Of a stretch of DNA of 64,000 nucleotides, positions 35,522 to 47,840 are shown one piece after another. A program made the position numbers and the translations under genes. The notes below the pieces were generated by a model. It was not told where the DNA came from. It ran no database searches and saw only the letters and a program-made list of their open reading frames with translations. Source of the DNA: Lycocorax pyrrhopterus obiensis (Eukaryota > Chordata > Aves > Passeriformes > Paradisaeidae); contig JACSVZ010000001.1 in the NCBI GenBank assembly GCA_014706295.1, forward strand, positions 81,218,237 to 81,282,236, read 5' to 3'. Positions within the stretch are counted from its first letter, which is position 1; each line of letters starts with the position of its first letter.

Positions 35522-38500
35522 GTGACAAATCTTTATGTTGTCCTTTCACTATCTCTTTATGTACTTGCTTTCCAAGGACTTACCTATTAGCCTTTTGGAC
35601 CTGCCATATTTCTGCCTGCAGGGTAGAGGCATATGCATGAAGTCTAAGGGCAGAATAATTTTCAGGTCAGCTAGTCCACTAAAGATAAAAAATCAACCCA
35701 ATTCCTTCACCTCCTTGTTAAGTCCAAATCTGTGTACTACAACAAGATATTTCATTGCTCGGAAAAAAAACCCCCATATCCCATCCCACAGGGAGAAAAT
35801 AAACGTACCCATCCTCCTTGCAACAAATTCTGTAAGCCCACATCAGAATACTGACCACACTATATGGTTTTCCTTTCCTGGCTTTGGCTGGTCCTTGGTT
35901 ATTAAGAGAAAAATAATATAAAAGAAATCTAGGCCTTCCAAAGGCAAGTACTACTGGGGTAAAAATAATTTATGCTAGTGCAACTGAAAACAAAATTTGT
36001 CCCATTCTTATCCTTTTTCTCCCATCAGCCTCCCACTTCTGTGTTTCATTTATCCTCTCCCTCCTGCTGCAAGGTTTTCCTTAAATCATATCTTCCCTCA
36101 AGGCTTTGCTATGTGTCTTTTCCAAAAACATTTTGTGTTTGATTTCCTCTGGTGCATTATAATTGTCTGAATGAGGTAGCACATTTATCAGGACCCAGAC
36201 CCTGCCTTTTAACTTGGAGTGGAGAAGTGGGAAAATTTATAACACTATGGAATTATTTACAAGTTTAAGCTCTGTGCCTTTTTTTCCCTCTGATAAATAT
36301 GACTTTTGTTCTCATTAACAATCATGGCAGCATGTCACATTTATAAGCTGTTATTGTACCTTCTGATTGCAGCAGCACCTCTAAGCCATGGATCTGAAAA
36401 AGGTTTGCAGTCTTATAGTACTCCATTTAAGAGACAGGTAGTTTATTATTGCTTTCTGAAAGACACTGAACTTCAGTGGTTTACTGAAGATTTGTCAACA
36501 ACCAGGCTAAAACCTAACCCAAACATCCCTTGTTTTTTTATGAGCAACTTTTAGTGAGATTCAGCTCAGAAGTAATTTCAGGATTGGGATGTGCTCTTGA
36601 GTGCAGAGAGACGCTGAGTTAGACCAGAGCCTAGTATTTATATAATAGAAGTCAGGTCAAATGAATCATAGTGTTGGTTGCCATGTCATTACTGAAACTT
36701 GGGAAGTTTCCTAAGGCAGAAAGAAGACTAAAAAAGGATTTGGTTGTGCTTCTCTTGCCAAAGTGTTCCAAGTCAGAGGACCAGTGCTGCATTGCTAGCC
36801 CACAGGCTGGGCTGGGGCTGTCTGCTGCCCAGGAGCAGCACACGGCCTGACTGCTTCCTGTTAGACCAGCTGAGCACAGCTGCTTCAGCTTTGGTGCCCT
36901 CTGCCCTTCACAAACCTCCAACCGTGCCCCCTGAACTCCCCTCTCAGGGTGTGCAACACAAACCCTGCGCTTCACACTGTGAAAACATCTTCCTACTGCG
37001 CTGAGACCCACGGCCTCACATCTGCTATGGATCTGAACAGGGGAAAACTCCAGGTGAACTGAGTAGGAATTATGGTTTAGGGTCTTCAAGGGACTCATCA
37101 CATTAAACTTGGAAGAGACCCGGGGCCTAGGTCTGTGTAGTCTTTTTCCCTGGCTTCATGGCAAGATACTCTCTCAGCAGGATGCTTCCTCAGTTTCATA
37201 TAGCAAGGCAGATGTGTTCTGTGATGCAGATGTAGTCAAACAAGAGTATATAAGCAAAGCACAGAATTTTGTGTATTGATTTACACATCCTGAACATTGC
37301 AGCTCTTCAGAGAATGGTCATATAAAGATTACTCAACCCAGGTCTGCTCTGCTCCAAAGCTGCTGAAAATGCCCAATATTTAATCAACTCAGACAGTAAA
37401 ACTAATGGGATGAGAAGAAAAATATTATCACATTTTTAGAAGAATAAGGATGTGCTATTTGAACTGAAATACTGTACTTTCATGCTTTCTGAGCTTTTCC
37501 TGCAATTTAAAAGACATTTTCAGCCTGTGCAAATGTGATGTGGATACTTAACTAAGAGTAGAACCCTCAGCACTTTGAACTGAGATAGTACCAGCTAAGT
37601 CAGTTGCCTTAAGCAACTAAATTTTGTATGAATCTAGTCCAAGAAACACAAAAATATAGTCAAATTTTGACTGAAATTGTCTGGACTGATAACTCAGTAA
37701 ACGGCATTTCATATTGTTAGGTGAGCATCAGCTGCACGGCAAGTGAAATTGCAGGATTCTTTTGAAATAGTATTGATGAATAAACAAAGGATGTTCTTAT
37801 CTCACACATGAATGGTAATTCCATGGTGAGGGAAAATTGTACACCCTATCCCTCTGCCTAACACTGCAGGCTAATCAGTCCTGATGACACTGGGGATTCC
37901 CATGCACTGAAGTGCAACCAGCAGCAGATGAACTTAAACGGAAGGACAGGATCTGGGTTATTTCAGGAGGATTTCCCTTTTCAGCTAAATGTCAGCATTA
38001 CTGAAATTCAGACAGGTCAAATCTTGTTTTCTGATTAGCCAAATGCTGATTGCTGCAGTTGTCACAGCAGCACAAAACTGTCCAGGCCCATACTTTGCTC
38101 CAGATGGGATATGACTGAAAGACAGCCTCAGTAAACTGTTAACGTATTCACTCTCCAGACAGGTCAAATGATAACTAATCTCATGCTCGCTGCTGTTACT
38201 TTGACAGCTAACTCAGTGTGGACCATGCAGCTATAATTTGATCTGATAACTACCATACAGAGGAGGTGATAAAGGCATGCAGTGAGTCACAGGAGCTGTG
38301 AAAGGAAGGGGTCAGGCTGAACAGGCCCCTCTTTGAGAAGGGTGGACCCCATCATAGGAAGGGCTTCTGTGCACAGGGATTGCTGTGGGCAGTGGGGTAG
38401 CTGAGGACAGACAGGGCAGCCTAACATTGTCTGCGCTCCCAGGAGCCTGGCTTTGCAGTGAGTGTCAGCCAACCCTCCGGATGTCCAACCTTGCCTAACG

Positions 38501-38769
38501 GATGAGGTGTTCAGAGGCAGCTCTGCTGATGCATCTAGACTCAAAATAAAACACTTCTTTGTCAGATGAAGTTTCATTACACCCATGGCAGCACTCCTAC
38601 CACAGTTTTTAGTTTGCAGATCTTTTCTACAAAGGCTGGACTTGCCAGTGTGTTTTCTGCAGCATTTCTTCCCTCTGGCAGAGACAAAAAGATCTTCAGG
38701 AAGCATTTTTTTATTTGTTCCCACTGGTGAATACACTTTTGTGCATAGAACACCTTCTCTTTTATGTAA
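35522..38769. other. Anonymous DNA, no gene seen
   Basis: About 3.2 kb. Two 149-codon minus-strand frames (36652-37101 and 38287-38736) are unusually long for this window but match no protein I know. The right part (38.3-38.77 kb) may include the unrecognised U3 of the ERVL LTR that ends at 38917. Confidence 0.5.
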
Positions 38770-38917
38770 TTTTGCTATTAATTTTGCGGTTGTAATTACG
38801 CTTTTAGTAAATTGTTATTTCAACTCATAATCCCTCATTTATTGTCCCTTCCTTACTGAAAGAGGAGGGAGAAGGGGAGTGGCTTATTTGGAGCTTAATT
38901 TGGGGCTAAACCCAGCA
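38770..38917 (+). mobile_element. 3' portion of ERVL-like 5' LTR
   Basis: The segment 'ttgttatttcaactcataat', the purine-rich stretch around 38860-38880, and the end 'tggggctaaacccagca' follow the U5 end of avian ERVL LTRs. They are directly followed by a primer-binding-site-like sequence. The LTR's 5' edge is not identifiable; U3 probably lies within 38.0-38.77 kb but is too diverged to place. Confidence 0.6.
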
Positions 38918-41030
38918 CATTTAATTGATGCCCAATGTAGGGCTCAACAGAGAAGTTGAAATAATATTTTGATGGAAGCATTTGTGTACTGCATACAGAA
39001 CTCTCTGTTTACGGTGCTCGATCAGTTCTTGTGGGTGTGGTACCTAGTCTGGTATATATTCCTGTATGTGCTCCTCCTGATAATATTTGTCAAGGTAGGG
39101 AGAGGGAGTAGGATTGCTTTGGTGGTGTACTGTGACCTCAGTTTATGACATGATAATGACAAGGACAATGAGGGTCATTTGGGATGTGAATTCAGTGTTG
39201 TTCGCCTGTCCTGGCTTTGGCTGCTACCTCTGGCAGTTCATTAATAGCAGTACCCAGCTTATGGGGGGAACAAGAGAGGATGACTTTTCACAGCCTTTTA
39301 CCCTCTTATCCTCATTCAGGTCTGCTACAACAGTTTTTGAGAATTTTGAATTCCCTTTGGTTGGTAAGGACAGCATATCCTTGCTGCTAAATCTGCAGTG
39401 CCTCTCTGTCTACAGTGTGTTTAGAGTCAGGACAGAGATTTCTAGAGAAGTTGTCCAGAGACCAGCCCCAGGGGTGTATAGCCCTGAGTAGCATGAAAGG
39501 TGAGAGAAAATGGGCCAGCTTTTGAAGTATTCTGCTCCAATGATTTGGAAGTTCATCCCTGAACAAATACAGGACCCTGATTAAATGGCAGAATATTTGA
39601 AAGAAAATGCTGTGGCAGTTCCAGAGAGGAATGGAGATGTGCTGGGCCCTGGCTACTGCCTACCACACACTGTTTGTTACCACACATCTTCAGGGGAGGG
39701 GAAGGAGAGCAGACTGACAGGCACCATGGCCACTGACACTGCAGCTGAATGAGAGGGACAACCCACTACAGTGGCAGTAGACCCTGTCAAGGAGAAGAAA
39801 TCCAAGACCAAGTCAATTCTCGTAGAGGATGATGAAGAGGAAGCAGGGTCTTCAAAACCAGTGGAAGAAACAGGACCAGTGATAATCACCTGGTCCCTAT
39901 CCCTGGGGGAGCCCCTATTGACCTGGCTGCTCTGATGCTGGGATACTGTGGCCAGCGGTGTAGCACTAGATGGTAGTGAAGCCAAACAACTGGGATCCGC
40001 CTCCCAGGATGCTGGTATTGACCAGGGAATCAGGAAAAACCAGAAACTTGCAGCCTCTGTAGACAATTCCTGTCAATTGTGAGGGAAGGATATTCATGCA
40101 AAGATGAGCTTTTAGTGGGCCATGAAGGGTGGAACAACATGGCACAAGGTGTCTGGTACCTGAGAGAATTAGCTGTGCTGGAGATAATCTTTTCAGATAA
40201 CGAGCAATTCCCTAATAATCTAGATGGCATCCAGTGCACATAAAACATGGGGCAGAAATTCGTATGGAATGCGCCAGTGTCATATACCAACTCATTGGGA
40301 GTGATGTCATTGAAGGAGGGAGAACAAAAAGTGGAAACTTTGGCTGGCATGATCCAGATATATGAAGAAACTATCTCTGCCCCATTAACGGCCTACATCT
40401 CTCCTGTGGAAAGACTGATCATGAATTTCCGGAATTTAAAAGAGGAAATTAAAGACAGCCAAAAGAAACTTAAAAAAGAGATTAAAGAGGAAATTTTCCA
40501 TGCTCCACCAGTACAGACCAGAGTCTCTGCTATTAAAAGCAGGTGCCCTCCCGTTCAAGAGAAAGGGTACACTCCCTGAGGTAACTTGTGCTTTTACCTA
40601 TAAGAACACGGAGAACATACAAGGAAGTGGGATAGAAAATGCCCCTCTGCCCTAGCAGCCTGGGTTGAGAGGAAGAATGACTACCACTGTAGTGCACAAG
40701 GCTTCTCTTTTATTTTCTGAGAAGTTAACAATGAAAAAAATTGAACAGTAGATGCAATAGCAGCCTCTCCTTCTCCCTGCTCTTGATACAATCTGGCAGT
40801 CTGGAAGGGCACTGATGGAACAGGTTAGGTTATTGCCAATGGACTTTCCCCATACACTGGATCTGGAATCTGAGATCAAGGATTCTCCTGAAGCACAGGA
40901 ATTCAGGGCCAGGATTAGATACTGATGATACACACTGTACTTGTGGGGACCAAACCTTGACCTAGGCTGCAAACTGACTCTCATGGCACTGAAGCTCACA
41001 GGTTTGATGTGGATTCTTTATTGGCTGCAA
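38918..41030 (+). mobile_element. ERVL-like provirus remnant: PBS, leader and decayed gag
   Basis: 'ttaattgatgcccaatgtag' (38921-38940) is a degraded form of the primer-binding site that follows ERVL LTRs in birds (tgGCGCCCAACGTGGGGC type). A leader region with 'tggctgctacctctggcag' follows. From about 39.7 kb there is gag-like sequence. The best-kept piece is the + frame at 40247-40579: a Lys/Glu-rich coiled-coil segment followed by a Pro-Val and Tyr-Thr-Pro region typical of avian ERVL Gag. Stops and frameshifts break gag throughout. I see no protease, reverse transcriptase, integrase or env, and no 3' LTR. The right boundary is approximate, set where coding-like character ends. Confidence 0.6.
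38921..38940 (+). other. Degenerate retroviral primer-binding site
   Basis: A 20-base stretch directly after the LTR's terminal CA, with a core of 'gatgcccaatgtaggg'. The intact form binds the 3' end of a host tRNA to start minus-strand synthesis. Several substitutions are present, consistent with an old insertion. Confidence 0.55.
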
Positions 41031-44000
41031 AACTTCCCTGAAGAAGGCAGGACAAATCATGAAGTAGCTCATGGTGACTAATGAGCCCTCATCTCCCAAA
41101 CCACCAGATGTAGCCATTCACTGGATATTTGAAAGGCAAGGCATGTGAGTAGACAATGTTTCATAGTAAAGCAGCAAGTGGATTTTCCAGTCTTTCTTCA
41201 CTGCCGCAGGTAGGTAACATATCCAGTATGCCACATCAGATCATGAGAATTGCTTATCTCCTCATTTTCTCTGTTCAACACTTGTTTTTCTTATAATTTC
41301 TGAGACATGGCAATGGTCAAAATGGGTGTAAAACAGCAAAGCAAAGTGAGATCACAGGAGTCTGCATTCGGGTTTAACACGCGGCCTTGTTCCAGGAGAA
41401 AGCCACAGCGCTGGGCTGCGGGACACATCTCAGCATGTTCCCTGCAATTAGGGAAGGAGCTGTACCGAGTCGCTGAGGATCAGCAGGGCTCTGCCCTCGC
41501 CTTGCTGCTGTTCTCGGGAAGAGCAATGCTAATGTTCTGAGGCCACCTACTGTTTGCTTTCAACACCTACATGTTAATGTGTAGGATGCTGTCCAAGAGA
41601 GCAGGCTTATCCTAATGACCAGAAAGTATTCCCAATAGTCCTTAAGGATGTCAAGATACATCAGAAACAGAACTTGCTCTACTTTAATTGCACTGCTTTA
41701 TAAGTATAATCATCCCCAGCTTGTTAAGATGATTTTTCAAGGAAAATAAATATTACTATCTTGATAATTTTTTACTTCATTAATACCCTCTGCAATCTCT
41801 CTCTGTAAGAATATCCTTAAAAGTGACAAACCCTCCCAGAGCTTCCACTTTCAAGTACTCAGGAGGAGTCTGGATGCACAGAATGAAATCCTAGTTCCAC
41901 TGACTCACAAGCAATTATTCCCTTTTGCATGAATAGAGCTAAGTTAGGGTTTTTCTCTCTCTCAGTTCATCATAATAGGAATTTGCTGATCCCATGCTGT
42001 TAAATCCATCTGCTGCCTCAAGCTTTGACTTGAAGCACAATGAATAAAAGAAGGAGAGAAAAAAGGAGGAGGAGAATCAGAAACTGTTATCCACAAAATA
42101 CCCTAGACTGAAAGCCTCAAGCTGAGCCCGTGGAGGCCAGCTACCGCTGTACAAATGGGAAGAAAGCTGAAACGCCAGGCACTACAATCTCCTGCCTATT
42201 ACTAATAGCAGGATTCAGTTGACTCTAATACACAGGGACTCCCTTCCATTTACACATTCATTACACATTCTCAGCTGCTATTTAGGCATTGACTCCCGGT
42301 TCATGTTGTAACACAGGTCCCACTTTCCTTCCTGTTAAATGGGGTCAATTGGGTGCTCACTCCTCTTCTTTCAGTCTCATCTGATGTGCAATGAAGCATT
42401 CAAGCCTATGTTCACACCAGTCTCTCTCACCAACATTTGGCTTGTAAAGGCTTCAATGCACCAATCAATCAATCAATCAATCATCAGTCAAAGCATCAAT
42501 GGCTTATTCTTTTTTGTCAATTCTGCTCCACTAAATCTCCCTTCTATCTAAAACACATTCTCCAGAGACCTTTAGGAATGCATTTTTCCCAAATTTCTCT
42601 CTCCTCTGTTAGCTGTACCTTGGTTGGATAGCAGGTCCCGCATTTAGCACTGCTGCAGGGTGCAGTCTCCAGATCCTAACAGAGAAGTTACCTAGCAGGT
42701 TCTGCAGAGTTCCAATCACCTATTTCCAAGGAAAATGAAACAACTTGGAGTGTGTATAATCTCAAATTCTTTTAACACATTTAAAATATTATAGCTAGAG
42801 GAAAAAATATGGAAAATTATTATTTTAAACCTCATTGTAATAAATAACGATGTTTGATGAAGTCCAAGAAAGTCACTTTCAGGGACTGAAGATCCTAAAT
42901 TCTTTATTGGTTTCTTCACTCATTGTTAAAACAGACCTTAATATTATGACTTAAGAGCTGCTGGTACATGAGTGGCTGGGAAATTTGATGTATGCATTTC
43001 CTTTCCTCACCATCAATGCAAGATAATTAGAAGTGGCTTGCCTTGAATTATATTTTTCCTTTTAATTAAAAAATATTACAACTTTATTCCCTAAATTAGC
43101 CTTGGAGATTTACAGGACCATGCTGAATTTAGAAAATGAAATAATTTCCGAAACGACAGCTAAATGCTGTCTGGATACCGGCTACCGTGACCTGATTATT
43201 CTGAACTTGTAAAGACAGAGATGGTCCCAGCAGTAAGACACATATTTTCTGTTTTGTAGGGGACATAGTTTTCAGTCTAAGAAAAATTATCAGTGAAATA
43301 AAACAGGAGAACAGCGTAGCCAGGAGAAAGCAGATGAAATGGAAGAAGAGTATTAGATTAGACTTACACTGTAGAATGAGGCAGGGCTCAGAGGTGGCAT
43401 AGAAAATGACAGCTTAGTGGCTTTGGCAGTGTGCTCTTCAATGGTGGGCACAAAATTGAATGTGCCTTAGTGGCTGTGTATAACAAATCATCAGCATTAA
43501 CAGTGCTGCCATGTGCAGCAGACAGGAGCCCTTAAGCAATCAGGATAGTAAAATCCCACAGTGCTGGGCTCAAGTCCCTTCTTCAGCAGAGGAAAGAGGT
43601 CAGCCAGTGGACAGGAATGGTGAAAAATAAAAATGTGAAAATAGGGAAATAGCACTATGTAAGATGTAAACAATGCATAAAACTAAAGAAATGAAAGGGG
43701 GGAATATAATAGTGCTAGCGGTAATGAAATCCTAGCAATGGCAAAGTCCTATTATTAGGTGATACAATGTAAAGCTGATGTATTGAAGGTTACATATATG
43801 GAAGGAAATGTTAAGAATATTTCTGTTCTAATCCAGGTTTCCGTTCTACTGCTAAAGATAGTGGTATCTCTTACTTGAACTCTTTAGAGCATTTAGCTTG
43901 CTTTGGCATTCCTGTTAAAAGTCAGTACTGTACTGCAGAACATGAACTGAGTGGATTAAGTCTTTGGTAAGTGAGGTTACGTATGTGCTATCTTTTCAGA

Positions 44001-44760
44001 GTCAACACACCTAAAACTACTGGGGAACATTTCACTCACCCACTTCTGTGCAGCCACTGCGAAGCCACAGAGCCTCTAACATGGAGCATGTGAGCCAGGT
44101 GTCCAGTGTCCACACTGCTTCAAGGCAGGCTGAGAGGAAGCTGCCTACCCAATTCGTGCATCTTGGCAGCAAAGAATGTGGGACCCTTCCAGGAAGGACT
44201 AGCAATATGCCCCAAGATTTATTTTATGGCTGTCCTTGATAGAGATCCAAGCAGGAAGGCAGATTACAGTTCAGAATCAGAAAGGAGGGAGTCCCGTACT
44301 CTGTGTAAAGTTGTTAAATATGACATGAATCACACCTCAATGACTGATACTATCAAGTATAAGCCCATTAGGAGTTTAAGGCATTGAATTGCTTCATCCA
44401 GTCTCTCACTCTATTGCAGATCAAACTATAGACCAACACAGTCACCGCAACAAACAGGAATGTGCAGACAGAATGACTGATCAGGGTTCTTAGTATTCTT
44501 AGTCCATCCAAGCTGTGTTTTAATACAGCTAACAACAAAGTTACACCTGTAAGTACCAGTACAAGGTGGTAACACCATGTAGAGAATACACAGCATGGCA
44601 GAGTAACTCCTAAGCAGCAGTGGTTGTGAAATGGTTTACTGACTGTTTTGAATAAACAGATGTGGTGGTAAAAAGAACTAGTATTACTGGATCTGTAATC
44701 AGGGCAATAATTGGTAAACATTGTCAGACTGCTTTTTCCATTGTGTATTTGGGATAATTA
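41031..44760. other. Anonymous DNA, no gene seen
   Basis: About 3.7 kb; contains a CpG-bearing patch at about 41340-41540 (see findings) and the (CAAT)n run at 42462-42484. The minus-strand frame at 44368-44721 (117 codons) is hydrophobic but unrecognised. No ERV pol or 3' LTR was found to complete the remnant on the left. Confidence 0.5.
42462..42484. repeat. (CAAT)n microsatellite
   Basis: Five to six units of CAAT (caatcaatcaatcaatcaat). Confidence 0.85.
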
Positions 44761-45195
44761 AACCCAGCACTGGAGTACTGCATCCTTTTAGGAGTGCTTA
44801 ATAATATCTGTAGATGATCAATAGAGAGCCACAGAAATATTTGAGGGTTGAAGGAAATTCTTTTCTGGGACCAAATTATTGAGCTTAGTGTTTTTAGTTT
44901 GTTAGAACAAAACCTTACAAATTACTTGTTTTCAATCTATAAGACCAATACTTAGTGTGCTCTCATGACACAGAGGAATGCTGGAATTTAAAGAATTAGA
45001 GAGAAAGGAATAAGAATCCATACCAGGGGATGGAAATAACCATTTGTAATTAAGAAATTAGGCAGAACTTTTTCTATTGTAAGCAATTGACAAAAGGAAC
45101 AAGACAGCAAGGGAAGGAATGGGACCTCTGTTCCCTGATATTTTCATTTTTGGGCTAGAAGTCAGTCTGAAAGGTTTCCTTTAGTTTGGCACAAG
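44761..45195 (+). mobile_element. Ancient, diverged CR1-like LINE, + strand
   Basis: The order of landmarks follows the RT C-terminus of old amniote CR1 lineages: 'cactggagtactgcatcc', 'agagccacagaaatatttga', 'gagcttagtgtttttagttt', 'agagagaaaggaataagaat', 'aattaggcagaacttttt', 'aaaaggaacaagacagcaag', 'agtcagtctgaaaggtttcc'. Many substitutions and indels separate it from the younger copies, and there is no terminal 8-bp repeat. It is clearly older than the other CR1 pieces. No frame survives. Confidence 0.65.
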
Positions 45196-45563
45196 GCCTG
45201 TCTGTGCATACCTGGGTGAAAGGCAGTGGCCTGTGTTATGCAGGGCTCAGTGTATCACTGAGTGTTTTACCTTATACTCTTACAGCTATGTCTTCTCTTG
45301 CCTCTGTCTCCAGCTTGCCTGCATAAACACTGAGCATAGGAAACCTGGGCACAGTTTATTATCACTATTTATCTTGTCCACAGGCCCTCTCCTTGGCTAC
45401 AGGCTGCAGTGATCTATTCAAGCACTAGCACACAGCTAACAGATAAGCCCTCTCTTGTCTTATGCTGATCTGACATGCTACTTTCACATGCTACCAATGT
45501 ACTGTGCAGGCAGCGCTGAGACCTAAAGGGAAACAAAATTGTTGTGAATGCACATTAATTTGC
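45196..45563. other. Anonymous DNA between two CR1 copies
   Basis: About 370 bp with no recognisable element or frame. It separates the ancient + strand CR1 from the minus-strand copy that follows. Confidence 0.5.
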
Positions 45564-46710
45564 AACAGAATACAATAGAATAGACAAATTTAGTTGGAAG
45601 GACCTACAAAAATCATCTAGTCCTCATGCCTGACTAATTTAGTTGAAGACCTATGTCCAAATGGTTCTTAAACACTGACAGGCTTGGGGAATGGGCCACC
45701 TCTCTAGAAAGCCTGTTCCAGTGTGTGATCACTCTCTCATAAAGAAATGCTTCCTAATGTCCAGTCTAAATCTCCCCTGGTGCAGCTTTGAACCATTCCT
45801 ATTCATCTTATCACTGGATATCAGGGAGAAGAGATAAGCACCTCTCTCTCTACGTCCCCTCCTCCAGAAGCTGTAGAGAGCAAAAAGTTGCCCCTCAGCC
45901 TCTTTTCCTCTAAACTAGACAAGCCCAAGGTTCTTAGCAGCCCTGCACAGGACATTCCTTTCAGCCCTTGCACCAGCTTCGTTGCCATCCTCTGGGTGTG
46001 TTTAAGGACCTTCATATCCTTCTGAGCTGTCAGCTCAGCACTGCACACAGCACTCAAGGGGAGAGGATACCAGTGCTGAATACAGCAGGACAATCACCTC
46101 TTCTGGCCAGCTGGTAATGTTGTGTCTGACAGACCCCAGGATGGAGTTTACTCTCTGGGCTGTCAGGGCTCACTGCAGGCTCACACTGAGCTGCTGCCAA
46201 CCAGCCCCCCAGATCCCCGTCTGCAGGACTGCTCTCCCCAGGCAGGTCTTCTGCACTGCTTTCTTGACTTAGGACACACTGGAATTGCCTGCCCCTGAGC
46301 TTATAAAAGATTGATCTTGAAGACTGACCAGCCTTGAAAAGTGAAAATACTTTGCTAAATATCTCCCTGAATAGCTCAAAGCTTGCTCTTCTGAAGGCCA
46401 GTGTAGCAACTTTGCTGTCCTTCATTCTTATTTCACTGAAAATTTTAAACTCAACCCTTTTGTCATCACTGTGGCCAATACAGTCTCCTGCCATCACATC
46501 AACCACATCACCACTAACGGTAAGGACTATGCAATCAAACCTCTCCCTTACATACAGTGTCACACCTCCTACCTTGCCTCACCTGCCTATCCTTCCTGTA
46601 ACCCTCCACCCCAGCACTCCGATCTGGGACTGGAGAGGACCCTCTCTCTTCTCCAACAAGATGAGAATTTCCCCAGTTTTCTTTATCCTGCTAGCCCCAG
46701 AAGGAAGGTA
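45564..46710 (-). mobile_element. CR1 LINE, minus strand, with large internal deletion
   Basis: Right to left: endonuclease end of ORF2 (minus frame 46054-46563, with ERFDCIVLTVSGD and the motif where CR1 has Ser-Asp-His, here Ser-Asp-Asp at 46462-46470), a junction near 46230-46330, then the 3' part of RT, the 3' UTR and the tail ('atagaatagacaaatttagt', 45576-45595). Compared with the 9.1-11.5 kb copy, about 1.2 kb spanning most of RT is missing. The 3' UTR is another subfamily ('aacactgacaggcttgggg', 'tctagaaagcctgttccag'). The loss may be genomic or inherited from a template switch. Non-functional. Confidence 0.88.
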
Positions 46711-47437
46711 GAGAGAAGGTTACACTCAGTGTACTTATTTAAATGCTTATACAAATATAGCAGAAATTATTTGTACATACAGCCACATAATTTAAGTACA
46801 TGTGTAACAGAAGGTCCAAATAAACTGTAATACATGCAGTTTTATTAACAGTCAAAATTTCTAATTAACCCAAGTATAAATCATAAAGTTCTGTAATTGT
46901 GAGTTCCATGCCTTGAAAGTCACCTGCTGATTCATGGATATTGTCAAGTTATGCGAAGTTCGCAAGACTTATGGACGTAGGAACAACTGATGTTAATGAG
47001 CAATATCTGGCATCTCCTTGTAATTAATACTCCCCAGTCACTAGTAGTAGCACAACCACCATTCAGATTGACATTTCGTTCAACCCATTTCCAAAAAATT
47101 TTTACCTATGGTTATTGCATCTACAGAACAAGTCATGTACAGAACTAACCATGTTAGCACTATGCATGTACTATGCTACTCAAGACATTGCCAAACTAAG
47201 GGAAAAAAACCAAAAAATAAAATATTAGTTGCTAATTTACCATGCCCTAGTTGATTTTTTTCAGTGTTTTAGTCTCTACTATAGTAAGTCTAAAGTTAAA
47301 AATAACTCTCAATGCCAGTTCTTCCCCAAGGAGGAATACTGGTTAGGAATCTCACTTGTTTCTCAATCAATTTTCTCCTTTTTCAGAGCATTCCTTAGGA
47401 AGCATTCAAAGACTGTGTGCTTGCATATACACACTGT
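46711..47437. other. Anonymous DNA, no gene seen
   Basis: About 730 bp of AT-rich sequence with no recognised element. Confidence 0.55.
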
Positions 47438-47770
47438 GGCCTTTCAGTTTAAAAAGGGGGCTTGTAAGAAAAATGGAGACTTTTCACCATGGCTTGCAGT
47501 GACAGTACAAGGGGCAACATTTTTAAATTGAAAGGAGATGGAGTTAGATTGGACATCAGAAAGAAATACTTGTACACTGAGGGTGATGTGACACGAACTG
47601 GTTGTCCAGAGTTGTGAATGACACATCACTGGAGGTGTTTGAGATGAAGTTGATTGGGCTTTAAGCAACCTGGTCTAGTGAAAGATGCCCCTGCCCATGG
47701 CAGGATGGGTGGAACTAGATGATATTTAAGGTCGCTTTTAATTCAAACCATTTCAGAATTCTTTGATTCT
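47438..47770 (+). mobile_element. CR1 LINE 3' end, + strand
   Basis: Runs from 'tggcctttcagtttaaaaag' and 'gggggcttgtaagaaaaatg' (RT C-terminus) through 'aaattgaaaggagatggag' and 'gggctttaagcaacctggtc' to a decayed terminal repeat 'cagaattctttgattct'. Frame broken. Only 70 bp separate it from another CR1 tail. Confidence 0.9.
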
Positions 47771-47840
47771 AATGCAAAGATGGGAAAGAATATGAGGACA
47801 TAATGATCTGCATGTGTGAACAAGTTGATAAAAGCACTCG

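Noticed and set aside
36652..37101. 149-codon minus-strand frame
   Set aside because: No recognisable domain, overlaps a + strand frame in GC-richer DNA, no supporting splice or promoter context.
38287..38736. 149-codon minus-strand frame
   Set aside because: Lies antisense to the probable U3 of the ERVL LTR and resembles no protein.
44368..44721. Hydrophobic 117-codon minus-strand frame as a small membrane protein
   Set aside because: Hydrophobic runs are common in AT-rich random frames; no family resemblance or gene context.
46054..46563. 169-codon minus-strand frame, the longest in the window, as a gene
   Set aside because: It is CR1 endonuclease-end sequence running across a deletion junction into antisense 3' UTR.
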